Assembly (NCBI GenBank): GCA_016185015.1
Contig: JACPOI010000065.1
Coordinates: 1-39,011 of the forward strand
Direction: 5' to 3'
Origin: Burkholderiales bacterium
Lineage (GTDB): Bacteria > Pseudomonadota > Gammaproteobacteria > Burkholderiales > Burkholderiaceae_C
DNA: 39,011 bases
Shown here: piece by piece, positions 19,099 to 29,006 of the stretch
Position numbering within the stretch: the stretch's first letter is position 1
How the letters are laid out: each line of letters begins with the position of its first letter
Program-made: the position numbers and the translations under genes
Notes under the pieces: model-generated
What the model was told of the DNA's origin: nothing
Seen by the model: the letters and a program-made list of their open reading frames with translations, nothing else
Database searches by the model: none

Positions 19099-19130
19099 GC
19101 GCAGACACCGGTGCCGCAGAGGAGCAAAGC

Positions 19131-19694
19131 ATGACGACGATTGCAGACATCAAGAAGACCATGGAAACCAAGATGGACCAGTCCATCGAGGCCCTGAAAA
19201 ACCATCTGTCCAAGATCCGTACCGGCCGCGCCAATCCGTCGCTGCTGGACTCCGTGCAGGTCGAGTACTACGGCTCCACGGTGCCGCTGAGCCAGGTGGC
19301 CAACGTGAACCTGCTGGACGCCCGCACCATCAGTGTTCAGCCCTGGGAAAAGGGCATGGGTGCCAAGATCGAGAAGGCCATCCGTGAGAGCGAGCTGGGC
19401 CTGAACCCGGCCTCCATGGGCGATCTGATCCGCGTGCCCATGCCGCCGATGAGCGAGGAGCGCCGCAAGGAGATGACCAAGCTGGTGCGTACCGAGGGCG
19501 AGAACGCCAAGATCGCCGTGCGCAACCTGCGTCGTGACGCCAACGAGGCGGTCAAGAAACTGGTCAAGGACAAGACCGCGTCCGAAGACGACCAGAAACG
19601 TTCCGAGGCCGACATCCAGAAGCTGACCGACAAGCACGTCGCCACGATCGACCAGCTGGTCGCGGGCAAGGAACAGGAAGTGATGGCGGTCTGA
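19131..19694 (+). CDS. frr: Ribosome recycling factor
   Basis: A 187-aa tRNA-mimic that splits post-termination ribosomes together with EF-G. The three-helix-bundle motifs [13 protein letters not shown] (about residues 28-40), [16 protein letters not shown] and [16 protein letters not shown] are all present. The C-terminal helix region is charged and typical. An AGAGGAG ribosome site lies 7 bp upstream. It directly follows pyrH by 32 bp. Confidence 0.97.
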   Translation: MTTIADIKKTMETKMDQSIEALKNHLSKIRTGRANPSLLDSVQVEYYGSTVPLSQVANVNLLDARTISVQPWEKGMGAKIEKAIRESELGLNPASMGDLIRVPMPPMSEERRKEMTKLVRTEGENAKIAVRNLRRDANEAVKKLVKDKTASEDDQKRSEADIQKLTDKHVATIDQLVAGKEQEVMAV

Positions 19695-19715
19695 CATCGC
19701 CCTCATGACGTACCG

Positions 19716-20447
19716 ATGACCTCGTCCAGCGGCTTGCCGCACCATATCGCCATCGTCATGGATGGCAATGGCCGCTGGGCCACCAAGCGCTTCCTGCCGC
19801 GTCTGGCGGGCCACCGCCAGGGCATGGAAAGCCTGCGCCGCTGCATCCGGGCCTGCCTGGACCGCGGGGTGTCGGTGCTGACCGTCTTCGCCTTCTCCTC
19901 CGAGAACTGGAACCGCCCGGCCGACGAGGTCTCGGGTCTCATGGACCTGCTGGCCACGGCCCTGGGCAAGGAAGTGCCGCAACTGCTCAAGGATGGCGTG
20001 CGCCTGCATTTTGTCGGCGATCGGGCCGGTCTGTCCGACAAGGTGCGCACCGGCCTGGACCAGGCCGAACGGGCGACGGCAGCCAACGGCAAGCTCGTTC
20101 TGAACGTGTGCTTCAACTACGGCGGACGCTGGGACATCGCTCAGGCGGCCGCCCGGCTCGCGGCACAGGGACAGGCCATCACCGAGATCGCGCTGCACCA
20201 GGCCATGGCCATGGCCCATGTCCCCGACCCGGACCTCATCATCCGCACCGGCGGCGAGCTGCGCCTGAGCAACTTCCTGCTCTGGCAGGCGGCTTATGCC
20301 GAACTCTTCTTCAGCGACAAGCTCTGGCCCGATTTCGATGAGGCCGAGCTGGACCGCGCCATCGGCGAATTCAGCCGGCGCGAGCGCCGCTACGGCCAGA
20401 CCTCCGACCAGGTCGCTACACCGGGCTCGGGCCAGAAGGCGGCCTGA
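19716..20447 (+). CDS. uppS: Undecaprenyl diphosphate synthase (cis-prenyltransferase)
   Basis: A 243-aa enzyme that builds the C55 lipid carrier for peptidoglycan and O-antigen from FPP and IPP. The catalytic motif HIAIVMDGNGRWA contains D16, and the SSENW and RTGGELRLSNFLLW signatures are intact. The last ~20 residues are a poorly conserved Gly/Ser tail. The ribosome site is weak, so translation probably depends on the upstream frr message 21 bp away. cdsA follows after 9 bp. Confidence 0.96.
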   Translation: MTSSSGLPHHIAIVMDGNGRWATKRFLPRLAGHRQGMESLRRCIRACLDRGVSVLTVFAFSSENWNRPADEVSGLMDLLATALGKEVPQLLKDGVRLHFVGDRAGLSDKVRTGLDQAERATAANGKLVLNVCFNYGGRWDIAQAAARLAAQGQAITEIALHQAMAMAHVPDPDLIIRTGGELRLSNFLLWQAAYAELFFSDKLWPDFDEAELDRAIGEFSRRERRYGQTSDQVATPGSGQKAA

Positions 20448-20456
20448 GGATCAACC

Positions 20457-21311
20457 ATGCTCAAGCAGCGCATCATCACCGCCATCGTCCTGCTGCTGAT
20501 CCTGCTGCCGGCGCTCTTTCATCACGACACGCTGTACTGGCGTCTGGTCACCCTGGTCCTGATTGCAGCGGGTGCCTGGGAGTGGGGGCGTCTCAACCGC
20601 TTGGGCCAGTTCGGTTCCTGGATCGGCGCTTTCGTCTGCCTGGTGGCCTGCGTCATGGCCTGGGATCTGGGCTTGTTGGCTGCACCCCAGCCGCTGCTGT
20701 GGACGCTGGCGGGCGGCATCTGGGTGCTGGTCGGGGCCGCCCTGATCAAGACCGGCGTGAGCCGCTGGGGGCAGCTGCCACGGGCCTTGCGTCTGGGCGG
20801 GGGCTGGCTGGTGCTGTGGCTGGCCTGGCTGGCCGTGGTGCAGGCGCGTGAGGTCGGCGTGGCCTTTTTGCTCTCCATCCTGGTGCTGGTCTGGATGGCC
20901 GACGTCGCTGCCTACTTTGCCGGCAAGGCCTGGGGCGGGCGTTTCAGCGCGGTCAGGCTGGCGCCGGCCATCAGTCCGGGCAAGAGCTGGGAAGGGGTCT
21001 GGGGCGGCATGGTGGGCGTGGTGGTGCTGGCGCTGGTCTGGCTGGCCCTGGAGCGTGGTGGCGTGCTGGCATCGCCCAGCCTCTACAGCCATCTGCAGTC
21101 GCGCGGCGGCTGGCTGCTGCTGTTGCTCGCCGTGCTGTTCCTCGCGGCCATGAGCGTGGTGGGTGACCTGGTGGAGTCGCTGGTCAAGCGCAGCGCCGGC
21201 GCCAAGGACAGCAGCCGTCTGCTGCCCGGCCATGGTGGTGTGCTCGACCGCGTCGATGCCTTGCTGCCCACGCTGCCCCTGGCGATGATGTTTTATTCGG
21301 TACTGCGTTGA
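20457..21311 (+). CDS. cdsA: Phosphatidate cytidylyltransferase
   Basis: A 284-aa integral inner-membrane enzyme that makes CDP-diacylglycerol, the precursor of all phospholipids. Many Leu/Val/Trp-rich membrane segments run from residue 5 onward. The C-terminal CDS signature is clear: SLVKRSAGAKDSSRLLPGHG followed by GVLDRVDAL, ending about 20 residues before the stop. Its TGA overlaps the dxr start (TGATG), showing tight coupling. Confidence 0.95.
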   Translation: MLKQRIITAIVLLLILLPALFHHDTLYWRLVTLVLIAAGAWEWGRLNRLGQFGSWIGAFVCLVACVMAWDLGLLAAPQPLLWTLAGGIWVLVGAALIKTGVSRWGQLPRALRLGGGWLVLWLAWLAVVQAREVGVAFLLSILVLVWMADVAAYFAGKAWGGRFSAVRLAPAISPGKSWEGVWGGMVGVVVLALVWLALERGGVLASPSLYSHLQSRGGWLLLLLAVLFLAAMSVVGDLVESLVKRSAGAKDSSRLLPGHGGVLDRVDALLPTLPLAMMFYSVLR

Positions 21312-22513
21312 TGAAACAGCCAACACGCCAGCGTGTGGCCATCCTCGGCTCCACCGGTTCCATCGGCACGAGCACACTGGACGTGCTGGCGCGCCATCCG
21401 CAGCGCTTCGACGTGTTTGCGCTGACGGCAGCCACGCAGGTGGACCTGATGCTGCAGCAATGCCTGCAGTTCCAACCCCGATTCGCTGTCATGGCCAGCG
21501 CCGCCCACGCCAAGCAACTGGCCGAGCGCCTGCGCCAGGCCGGCGCGAAGACACAGGTGCTGGGGGGCGAGGTGGCTCTCACCGAAGTGGCAGCCCACGA
21601 GGAGGTCGATATCGTCATGGCCGCCATCGTCGGGGCCGCGGGTCTGGCGCCCTGCCTGGCCGCTGCGCGCACGGGCAAGCGCCTGCTGCTGGCCAACAAG
21701 GAAGCGCTGGTGGTCGGCGGCGAGTTCTTCATGCAGGCGGTGCGCACGGGCGGTGCCACGCTGCTGCCGATCGACAGTGAGCATTCGGCCATTTTCCAGT
21801 CCTTGCCCGAAGACCCGGCCACCTGGTCGCAGCGGGTCGACCGGATCATCCTCACGGCGTCCGGCGGGCCCTTTCGCACGCGCGATCCGCAGAGCCTGCG
21901 CGAGGTCACGCCCGAGCAGGCCTGCGCCCACCCGAACTGGGTGATGGGGCGCAAGATCTCGGTCGATTCGGCCACCATGATGAACAAGGCGCTGGAGGTG
22001 ATCGAGGCGCGTTACCTGTTCGGCCTGGGGCCGGACCGGCTGGAGGTGGTGATCCATCCACAGAGCGTGATTCACTCCATGGTGCAGTACAGCGACCACT
22101 CGGTGGTGGCGCAGCTGGGCACACCCGACATGCGGGTGCCCATCGCCTATGGCCTGTCTTGGCCCGAGCGCATGGCTTCGGGCGCCGCCGCACTGGATTT
22201 CCACAAGCTGGCGGCCATGACCTTCGAGCCCATGGACGCTCCCGGGCACGCCCAGCGTTTCCCCGGGATCCGCCTGGCCTGGGATGCCTTGCGCGGCCCG
22301 GCAGGCACCACGGCGGTGCTCAATGCGGCCAACGAAGTGGCGGTCGCGGCCTTCCTGGAGCGGCGCATCCGTTTCGACCAGATCCATGCGGTCAACCTGG
22401 GCACACTGGACGCCGTTGTGCCGGCAGCCCCCGCTTCGCTGGACGATCTGCTGGCGCTGGACGCGCAGTCGCGCGCGGCGGCGCAGGCCTGCCTGCGTGG
22501 CCTGACGGCCTGA
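21311..22513 (+). CDS. dxr: 1-deoxy-D-xylulose 5-phosphate reductoisomerase
   Basis: A 400-aa NADPH-dependent enzyme, the second step of the MEP isoprenoid pathway. It helps supply IPP for UppS encoded just upstream. The NADPH motif GSTGSIGTSTLDVL is near the N-terminus, LLANKEALVVGG is mid-protein, and metal/substrate motifs PIDSEHSAIFQ and SVDSATMMNKALEVIEA are complete. The ATG at 21311 shares bases with the cdsA stop. A TTG three bases earlier is not needed. Confidence 0.96.
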   Translation: MKQPTRQRVAILGSTGSIGTSTLDVLARHPQRFDVFALTAATQVDLMLQQCLQFQPRFAVMASAAHAKQLAERLRQAGAKTQVLGGEVALTEVAAHEEVDIVMAAIVGAAGLAPCLAAARTGKRLLLANKEALVVGGEFFMQAVRTGGATLLPIDSEHSAIFQSLPEDPATWSQRVDRIILTASGGPFRTRDPQSLREVTPEQACAHPNWVMGRKISVDSATMMNKALEVIEARYLFGLGPDRLEVVIHPQSVIHSMVQYSDHSVVAQLGTPDMRVPIAYGLSWPERMASGAAALDFHKLAAMTFEPMDAPGHAQRFPGIRLAWDALRGPAGTTAVLNAANEVAVAAFLERRIRFDQIHAVNLGTLDAVVPAAPASLDDLLALDAQSRAAAQACLRGLTA

Positions 22514-22528
22514 ACCGCAAAGGAAGAC

Positions 22529-23890
22529 ATGCTGACCGTTGTTGCTTTCATCGTGGCCCTGGGGCTGCTGATCGCCATCCATGAATACGGGCACTACCGC
22601 ATGGCCGTGGCCTGTGGCGTCAAGGTGCTGCGCTTCTCGGTCGGTTTCGGCCACACCCTGCTGCGCTGGCAGCCCAAGGGTTCGGCGACCGAGTTCGTGC
22701 TGGGAGCTTTTCCGCTGGGAGGCTATGTCCGCATGCTCGACGAGCGCGAGGCGCCGGTGGACCCGGCCGAACGTCACCTGGCTTTCAACACCCAGCCGCT
22801 GCGCTCACGCGCGCTGATCGTCGCGGCCGGCCCGCTGGCCAATCTGTTGCTGGCCGTGCTGCTCTATGCGGTGGTCAACTGGAGTGGCGTGCAGATGGCC
22901 AGCCCGGTGCTGGGCGCTCCGGTGACCGCTTCGGTGGCGGAACGCGCCGGGTTGCGTGGGGGAGAGCGCGTCGAACGCGCGGGTTTCGAGGGCGGTGAAC
23001 TCAAGCCCATGGCCTCGTTCGAGGATGTGCGCTGGCTGCTGACGCGCGGGGCCCTGGAGGGGCATGACGTACGCCTGGCTCTGGCCGATGCGCGCGGGCA
23101 GGCCACGACCGAGGTGCTGCTGTCGCTGGCGAGCATGACGGTGAGCGACGCCGACGCCCAGCTGTTCGAGCGCATCGGCATCGTTGCACCGCTGAGCCGG
23201 CCGGAAATCGGTGACATCACGCCGGGCAGCGCTGCCGAGCGGGCGGGCTTGCGTCCGGGTGATCTGGTGTTGAACCTGGGCGGGGCGGTCGTGATGGACG
23301 GCCGCCAGTTGCGCGAGATGATCCGTGCCTCGGTGCGGGAAGGCCAGCCCCTGACGAAGAACTGGCGCATCGAGCGCCAGGGCGCCATCATCAACCTCGA
23401 CGTAACCCCTGAGGTCCAGCAGCAGGGCGGGGTGGCGATCGGCCGCATCGGGGCCTATGTGGGGGTGGCGCCCGAGATGATCACGGTCCAGTACGGTGTG
23501 TTCGAAGGCCTGTGGCTGGGCGTCGAGAAGACCTGGGACGTTTCACTGCTGACGCTGCGCACCCTGGGCCGCATGCTGGTGGGCGAGGCCTCTCTGAAGA
23601 ACCTCAGTGGTCCGCTGACCATTGCCGACTACGCCGGCCGTTCTGCCAGCCTGGGGTTGACGTCCTACCTGGTCTTTCTGGCCCTTATCAGTGTCAGCCT
23701 GGGCGTGCTCAACCTGCTGCCTTTGCCGGTGCTCGATGGCGGACACCTGATGTATTATCTTTGGGAGGGTGTTACAGGCAAACCCGTGTCGGAAGCCTGG
23801 CTGGAACGCCTGCAGCGGGCCGGCGTTGCCATGCTGGCGCTCATGATGTCCATCGCGCTGTTCAATGACCTGACCCGTCTCCTGGGCTGA
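22529..23890 (+). CDS. rseP: RseP-type site-2 zinc metalloprotease
   Basis: A 453-aa intramembrane protease that cuts anti-sigma-E (RseA) and signal-peptide remnants. The zinc motif HEYGH is at residues 18-22 in the first membrane helix. Two PDZ domains occupy roughly 120-300 (second one: ITPGSAAERAGLRPGDLVLNL). The LDG motif NLLPLPVLDGGHL in the third helix provides the third zinc ligand. The length matches E. coli RseP. It sits directly before bamA, the usual order. Confidence 0.95.
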   Translation: MLTVVAFIVALGLLIAIHEYGHYRMAVACGVKVLRFSVGFGHTLLRWQPKGSATEFVLGAFPLGGYVRMLDEREAPVDPAERHLAFNTQPLRSRALIVAAGPLANLLLAVLLYAVVNWSGVQMASPVLGAPVTASVAERAGLRGGERVERAGFEGGELKPMASFEDVRWLLTRGALEGHDVRLALADARGQATTEVLLSLASMTVSDADAQLFERIGIVAPLSRPEIGDITPGSAAERAGLRPGDLVLNLGGAVVMDGRQLREMIRASVREGQPLTKNWRIERQGAIINLDVTPEVQQQGGVAIGRIGAYVGVAPEMITVQYGVFEGLWLGVEKTWDVSLLTLRTLGRMLVGEASLKNLSGPLTIADYAGRSASLGLTSYLVFLALISVSLGVLNLLPLPVLDGGHLMYYLWEGVTGKPVSEAWLERLQRAGVAMLALMMSIALFNDLTRLLG

Positions 23891-23936
23891 ACCACCGGAT
23901 CCGACGGTGTGCCCCAGCCAAATTTCAAATTGACCG

Positions 23937-26228
23937 ATGCAATTCAAACGATATAGCCTGCGCGCCGCCTCCCTGGTGGCAGCCCTGTTGCTGGCCGCGC
24001 ACATGGCCTGGGCCGCCGAGCCTTTCAAGATCCGCGACATCCAGGTCGAGGGCTTGCAGCGCATCGAGCCAGGCACCGTCTTCGCGTCCATGCCGCTACG
24101 CGTGGGGGATACCTACAACGACGAGAAGGGCACGGCCTCGATCCGAGCGCTGTTTGCCCTGGGCCTGTTCACCGACGTGCGCCTGGAGATCAACGGGGAC
24201 GTGCTGGTGGTGGTGGTCGAGGAACGGCCCAGCGTGGCTGGCGTCGAGTTCATCGGCACCCGCGAGTTCGACAAGGACTTGCTGACCAAGGCGCTCAAGG
24301 ATATCGGCCTGGCCGAAGGTCGTCCCTTCGACAAGGCCCTGCTGGACCGCGCGGAGCAGGAGCTCAAGCGCCAGTACATCAACAAGAGCCTCTATGCGGC
24401 CGAGGTGGTGAGCACCGTGACGCCGGTCGAGCGCAACCGCGTGAGCCTGGCCTTCACCGTCATCGAAGGCGAACCGGCCAAGATCAGCGAGATCCGGATC
24501 GTCGGCAACAAGGCGTTTTCCGAGTCCACCCTGCGCAATCTGTTCGACCTGGACACCGGCAACTGGATGAGCTGGTACACCAAGTCCGACCGCTACTCGC
24601 GGGCCAAGCTCAATGCCGACATCGAGACGATGCGGTCCTACTACCTCGCGCGTGGTTACCTGGAGTTCCGGATTGACTCGACCCAGGTGGCCATCGCCCC
24701 CAACAAGCAGGATATTTCCATCACCCACAACGTGACCGAGGGTGAGCGTTTCGTCGTGGCCGGGGTGCGCCTGGCCGGCAACTACCTGGGGCGCGAGGAC
24801 GAGTTCAAGGCCCTGGTATCGATACGCCCCGGCGAGGCCTACAACGCCGACCGGGTGGCCGAGACCGTCAAGGCCTTCACCGAGTATTTCGGCCGTTTCG
24901 GCTACGCCTTTGCCCGCGTTCAGTCCGTGCCCGAGATCGACCGCAGCACCAGCCGGGTGACGCTGGTGCTGCAAGCCGAGCCTTCGCGCCGAGCCTATGT
25001 GCGCCGCATCAACGTGGCGGGCAACAACCGCACACGTGACGAGGTGATCCGCCGTGAATTCCGCCAATATGAATCGTCCTGGTACGACAGCGAAAGGATC
25101 CGCCTGTCGCGTAATCGGGTGGACCGGCTGGGGTATTTCAGCGAGGTCACGATGGAGACCATCGAAGTGCCGGGTACACCCGACCAGGTGGACCTGACCA
25201 TGAAGGTCGTTGAGCGGCCCACCGGCAGTCTGACCCTGGGAGCCGGCTTCTCCACCAGCGAGGGACTGGGGCTGACGTTTGGCGTGAGCCAGCAGAACGC
25301 CTTTGGCAGTGGCAACTCGCTGGGCGTGCAACTCAACACCAGCAAGATCAATCGCGTGATTGTGGTCAGTACAACCGACCCATATTTCACGCAGGACGGT
25401 GTGTCGCGCACGATTGACCTGTACCAGCGGGTCTCGCGCCCCTACTACTACGAAGATTCCTACGCACTGGAGACCGTCGGCACCAGCCTGCGTTTCGGCA
25501 TCCCCTTCACCGAGCGCGACACGGTCTATCTGGGGGTGGGCGTCGAGCGCACCACGATCGTGCCGGGCACCTACCTGCCCGTCGCCTACCAGAGTTATGC
25601 CGACCAGTTCGGTTACGCCAGCACTGCCGTGCCGCTGACCCTGGGGTGGGGGCGGGATAACCGCGACAGCGCTTTGGTACCGACCAGTGGCAACCTCCAG
25701 CGCGCTACCGCCGAGTGGAGCACCTTTGGTGAGGTGCGTTACGTCCGCGGCACGTATAACTACCAGCACTATGTGCCGCTGACCAAGCAGTACACCTTTG
25801 CCTTCAATTCGGATCTGGCCCTGGGCCAGGGGATCGACGGCCGACCCTATCCGCTGTTCAAGAACTTCTACGGTGGCGGCCTGGGTTCGGTGCGCGGTTT
25901 CGAGGCGGGCAGTCTGGGGCCGCGCGACGCGGCCACCGGCCTGACCTACGGTGGGCCGAAAAAGATCAATTTCAACTTCGAACTGCAGGCGCCGTTCCCC
26001 GGTGCCGGCAACGACCGGACCCTGCGCGTCTATACCTTTGTCGATGCCGGCAACGTCTATGGGCCGGACGATCCGATCGATGCAGCCAACTTCCGGGTGG
26101 GCGGTGGCGTCGGTATCAGCTGGATCTCGCCCATGGGCCCCTTGCGCCTGGCCTTTGCCCGTCCCATCCGGCAATTCGAAGGCGATAGAATCCAGTATCT
26201 GCAATTCCAGATTGGGACCACATTCTGA
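23937..26228 (+). CDS. bamA: Outer membrane protein assembly factor BamA
   Basis: A 763-aa Omp85 protein that inserts beta-barrel proteins into the outer membrane. The signal peptide ends near AWAAEPF (about residue 26). Five POTRA domains run from FKIRDIQVEGLQRI (residue ~29) to about 425. A 16-strand barrel follows, with the loop-6 VRGF motif in GLGSVRGFEAGS. The protein ends in a C-terminal Phe (QFQIGTTF), the normal barrel signal. The ribosome site is weak. Its stop overlaps the skp start (TGATG). Confidence 0.97.
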   Translation: MQFKRYSLRAASLVAALLLAAHMAWAAEPFKIRDIQVEGLQRIEPGTVFASMPLRVGDTYNDEKGTASIRALFALGLFTDVRLEINGDVLVVVVEERPSVAGVEFIGTREFDKDLLTKALKDIGLAEGRPFDKALLDRAEQELKRQYINKSLYAAEVVSTVTPVERNRVSLAFTVIEGEPAKISEIRIVGNKAFSESTLRNLFDLDTGNWMSWYTKSDRYSRAKLNADIETMRSYYLARGYLEFRIDSTQVAIAPNKQDISITHNVTEGERFVVAGVRLAGNYLGREDEFKALVSIRPGEAYNADRVAETVKAFTEYFGRFGYAFARVQSVPEIDRSTSRVTLVLQAEPSRRAYVRRINVAGNNRTRDEVIRREFRQYESSWYDSERIRLSRNRVDRLGYFSEVTMETIEVPGTPDQVDLTMKVVERPTGSLTLGAGFSTSEGLGLTFGVSQQNAFGSGNSLGVQLNTSKINRVIVVSTTDPYFTQDGVSRTIDLYQRVSRPYYYEDSYALETVGTSLRFGIPFTERDTVYLGVGVERTTIVPGTYLPVAYQSYADQFGYASTAVPLTLGWGRDNRDSALVPTSGNLQRATAEWSTFGEVRYVRGTYNYQHYVPLTKQYTFAFNSDLALGQGIDGRPYPLFKNFYGGGLGSVRGFEAGSLGPRDAATGLTYGGPKKINFNFELQAPFPGAGNDRTLRVYTFVDAGNVYGPDDPIDAANFRVGGGVGISWISPMGPLRLAFARPIRQFEGDRIQYLQFQIGTTF

Positions 26229-26740
26229 TGAAGTACTTCATACGTCCTGCATATCTGCTGCTGGGTCTGAGTCTGCTGGCCGCGCCGGCGCTGGCCCAGG
26301 AATTCCGGCTGGGTTTCGTCAGCCTGGACCGCATCATCAAGGAAGCGGTGCCGGCCAAGAATGCCCAGGCCAAGCTGGAGCAGGAGTTCTCCAAGCGCGA
26401 GAAGGAGCTGCAGACCCAGGGCGCCAGCATCAAAGGCATGGCCGATCAGCTGGAGCGTGAGGCGCCCACGCTGTCGGAGAGCCAGCGCGTGAACCGCCAG
26501 AAGCAGCTGGTCGAACTGGACCGCGATTTCCAGCGCAAGCGCCGCGAGTTCCAGGAGGACCTCAACGCTCGCCGCAATGAGGAACTGCAGCAGGTCTTCG
26601 AGCGTGCCAACCGTGTGGTCAAGCAGGTGGCCGACGCTGAAAAATACGACCTGATCCTCCAGGAGGCGGTCTACGTCAACCCCCGGCACGACATCACCGA
26701 CAAGGTGATCAAGGCCCTGAATGCCACCGTGACCAAGTAA
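26228..26740 (+). CDS. skp: Skp/OmpH-family periplasmic chaperone
   Basis: A 170-aa exported chaperone that holds unfolded outer-membrane proteins on the way to BamA. A clear signal peptide ([15 protein letters not shown], cleavage near residue 23) is followed by [15 protein letters not shown], the family N-terminus. Long charged coiled-coil arms (about 45-125) and the C-terminal core segment [18 protein letters not shown] complete it. Coupled to bamA by TGATG. Confidence 0.94.
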   Translation: MKYFIRPAYLLLGLSLLAAPALAQEFRLGFVSLDRIIKEAVPAKNAQAKLEQEFSKREKELQTQGASIKGMADQLEREAPTLSESQRVNRQKQLVELDRDFQRKRREFQEDLNARRNEELQQVFERANRVVKQVADAEKYDLILQEAVYVNPRHDITDKVIKALNATVTK

Positions 26741-26771
26741 GGTCACACGGATATTTGCGGGCAGATCGCGT

Positions 26772-27755
26772 GTGGCAGTGCGTCTAGGCAACATCGTCGA
26801 GCAGCTCGGGGGCGAACTGTTTGGCGACCCTGCGCTGGAAATCCAGGCCCTGGTGCCTCTCGATGTGGCCGAGCCCCAGCACCTCAGCTTCCTCAGCAAC
26901 CCCAAATACCGCCAGCAACTGGCCGCTTCGCGCGCCGGCTGCGTGATCGTCGGGCCACAGATGCAGGCCGAGGCCGTCGCCCGCGGCGCCTGCATCGTTG
27001 CCGACAATCCCTACCTCTACTTCGCCCGCGTCACCCAGCTCTGGCAGCGTTCGCGCCAACGCCCGGCCGGCCCGCACATCCATCCGAGTGCGGTCGTCGA
27101 TCCTGCGGCGCAGGTCGATCCCACCGCGCGGATCGGGCCCCTGTGCGTGGTCGAGCGCGGCGCGCGCATCGGGGCGCACACCGTGCTCAAGTCTCGTGTG
27201 ACCGTCAGCGAGGACTGCGTGATCGGCGAGCGCTGCATCCTGCACTCCGGGGTGGTGATCGGGGCCGATGGTTTCGGTTTTGCCAAGGACGGCGAGCGCT
27301 GGGAGAAGATCGAGCAGCTGGGCGCGGTGCGCATTGGCAACGATGTCGAGGTTGGCGCCAACACCTGCATCGACCGGGGCGCGCTGAGCGATACCGTGAT
27401 CGAGGATGGCGTCAAACTCGACAACCTGATCCAGATCGGCCACAACGTGCGCGTGGGCCGCAACACCGCCATGGCGGGCTGCGTGGGCGTGGCCGGCAGT
27501 GCCACCATCGGTGCCAACTGCACCATCGGCGGCAGCGCCGGCGTGCTGGGCCACCTGACCATCGCGGACGGGGTGAACGTGTCCTCGTTTTCGCTGGTCA
27601 CGCGTTCGCTCAACAAACCAGGCCATTACACCGGCTTCTATCCGCTGGAGGACAATGCGTCCTGGGAAAAGAATGCCGCCACGCTCAAGCAGCTCTCCAC
27701 CCTGCGCGAACGCGTGCGCGCACTGGAAAAAGACCTCAAGGAAACAAAAAAATGA
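26772..27755 (+). CDS. lpxD: UDP-3-O-acylglucosamine N-acyltransferase
   Basis: A 327-aa trimeric left-handed beta-helix acyltransferase, the third step of lipid A synthesis. The uridine-binding N-domain contains [14 protein letters not shown] (about residues 37-50). Hexapeptide repeats run from about 98 to 265 and include the catalytic-His region [15 protein letters not shown]. The C-terminus ends in a short helix with [17 protein letters not shown]. The start is GTG (26772, reads [14 protein letters not shown]), and another GTG lies two codons later. It overlaps fabZ by ATGA. Confidence 0.96.
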   Translation: MAVRLGNIVEQLGGELFGDPALEIQALVPLDVAEPQHLSFLSNPKYRQQLAASRAGCVIVGPQMQAEAVARGACIVADNPYLYFARVTQLWQRSRQRPAGPHIHPSAVVDPAAQVDPTARIGPLCVVERGARIGAHTVLKSRVTVSEDCVIGERCILHSGVVIGADGFGFAKDGERWEKIEQLGAVRIGNDVEVGANTCIDRGALSDTVIEDGVKLDNLIQIGHNVRVGRNTAMAGCVGVAGSATIGANCTIGGSAGVLGHLTIADGVNVSSFSLVTRSLNKPGHYTGFYPLEDNASWEKNAATLKQLSTLRERVRALEKDLKETKK

Positions 27756-28198
27756 TCGCCATGGACATCCACAAGATTCTCAAGCTGCTGCCGCACCGTT
27801 ACCCCATCCTGCTCGTGGACCGGGTACTGGAGCTGGAGAAAGGCAAGCGCATCAAGGCGGTCAAGAACGTCACGATCAACGAAGACTTCTTCAACGGCCA
27901 TTTCCCCAACCGCCCCGTCATGCCGGGGGTGTTGATGCTCGAGGCCCTGGCGCAGACGGCGGCCCTGCTGTCGTTTGAAACCCTGGGTCATGCCCTCGAT
28001 GAGAACACGGTGTACTACTTTGCCGGCATCGACAACGCGCGCTTCAAGCGCCCGGTCGAGCCCGGCGACCAGCTCATCCTTGAAGCCGAGCTGGAACGCT
28101 CCAAGGCCGGCATCTACAAGTTCAAGGTCTGGGCCAGCGTCGACGGCGAACGCGCTGTCGAGGCCGATATCCTGTGCACCATGCGCAAGGTCAGCTGA
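27752..28198 (+). CDS. fabZ: 3-hydroxyacyl-[ACP] dehydratase FabZ
   Basis: A 148-aa hot-dog-fold dehydratase of fatty-acid elongation that competes with LpxA/LpxD for 3-hydroxyacyl-ACP. The catalytic H50 is in [12 protein letters not shown] and E64 is in [28 protein letters not shown] at the N-terminus is the standard signature. The ATG at 27752 overlaps the lpxD stop. A second ATG at 27761 (MDIHK) is a possible alternative. Its place between lpxD and lpxA is conserved in proteobacteria. Confidence 0.96.
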   Translation: MIAMDIHKILKLLPHRYPILLVDRVLELEKGKRIKAVKNVTINEDFFNGHFPNRPVMPGVLMLEALAQTAALLSFETLGHALDENTVYYFAGIDNARFKRPVEPGDQLILEAELERSKAGIYKFKVWASVDGERAVEADILCTMRKVS

Positions 28199-28207
28199 GG
28201 CAACAGC

Positions 28208-28996
28208 GTGACGCAGATCCATTCGACCGCTATCGTCGATCCCCGGGCCGAACTCGACAGCACGGTCACGGTGGGGCCCTATACGGTGATCGGCCCACAC
28301 GTGAAGGTGGGCGTGGGCACGGCCATCGGTCCGCATTGTGTGATCGAGGGGCGCACGACTATCGGCCAGGACAACCGGATTTTCCAGTTCAACTCGCTGG
28401 GCGCCATCTCGCAGGACAAGAAGTACAAGGACGAGCCCTGCGAGCTGCACATCGGGGACCGCAATACGATCCGCGAGTTCTGTACCTTCAACATCGGTAC
28501 GGCGCAGGACAAGAACGAAACCCGCATCGGCCATGACAACTGGATCATGGCCTATGTGCACATCGCTCACGACTGCATCATTGGCAATCATGTGACCATG
28601 GCCAACAACGCCACCCTGGCCGGGCACGTCGAGATCGGAGACTGGTCCACCGTGGGCGGCCTGACCGGCATTCTCCAGCGCATGCGCATCGGCGCCCACA
28701 CCATGATCGGCTTTGCCAGCCACGTCGCCAAGGACATCCCGCCTTACATGGTGGTGGATGGCAATCCGCTGACGGTGCGCAGCGTCAACCTGGTCGGCTT
28801 GCGGCGGCGGGATTTTTCTGACCAGCGCATCGCGGCCATCCGTGAGATGCACAAGATCCTCTATCGCCAGAACCTCACGCTGGAGCAGGCGCGCACGGCC
28901 ATCGCCGCGCTGCCGCAGACCTGGCCCGAAGCGGCGGACGATGTGGCGCAGATGGAAGCCTTCCTGGCCAACGCCACCAACGGCATTGCCCGCTGA
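28208..28996 (+). CDS. lpxA: UDP-N-acetylglucosamine O-acyltransferase
   Basis: A 262-aa trimeric beta-helix enzyme, the first step of lipid A synthesis. Hexapeptide repeats fill residues ~5-190 and a helical C-terminal domain follows. The catalytic base H121 (E. coli H125) lies in VHIAHDC, and H140 (E. coli H144) is in LAGHVEIG. Two points stand out. The residue matching E. coli H160 is L156 (GLTGILQR). The acyl-chain ruler position matching E. coli G173 is F169, which should favour short 3-hydroxyacyl chains such as C10 (inference). The start is GTG with GAGGCAAC upstream. It lies 9 bp after fabZ. Confidence 0.95.
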   Translation: MTQIHSTAIVDPRAELDSTVTVGPYTVIGPHVKVGVGTAIGPHCVIEGRTTIGQDNRIFQFNSLGAISQDKKYKDEPCELHIGDRNTIREFCTFNIGTAQDKNETRIGHDNWIMAYVHIAHDCIIGNHVTMANNATLAGHVEIGDWSTVGGLTGILQRMRIGAHTMIGFASHVAKDIPPYMVVDGNPLTVRSVNLVGLRRRDFSDQRIAAIREMHKILYRQNLTLEQARTAIAALPQTWPEAADDVAQMEAFLANATNGIAR

Positions 28997-29006
28997 GAGA
29001 ATACAC

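Noticed and set aside
24096-26204. 702-codon open frame antisense to bamA
   Set aside because: Its composition is the mirror of a GC-rich coding strand, it has no recognisable domain, and bamA on the other strand is complete from signal peptide to C-terminal Phe.
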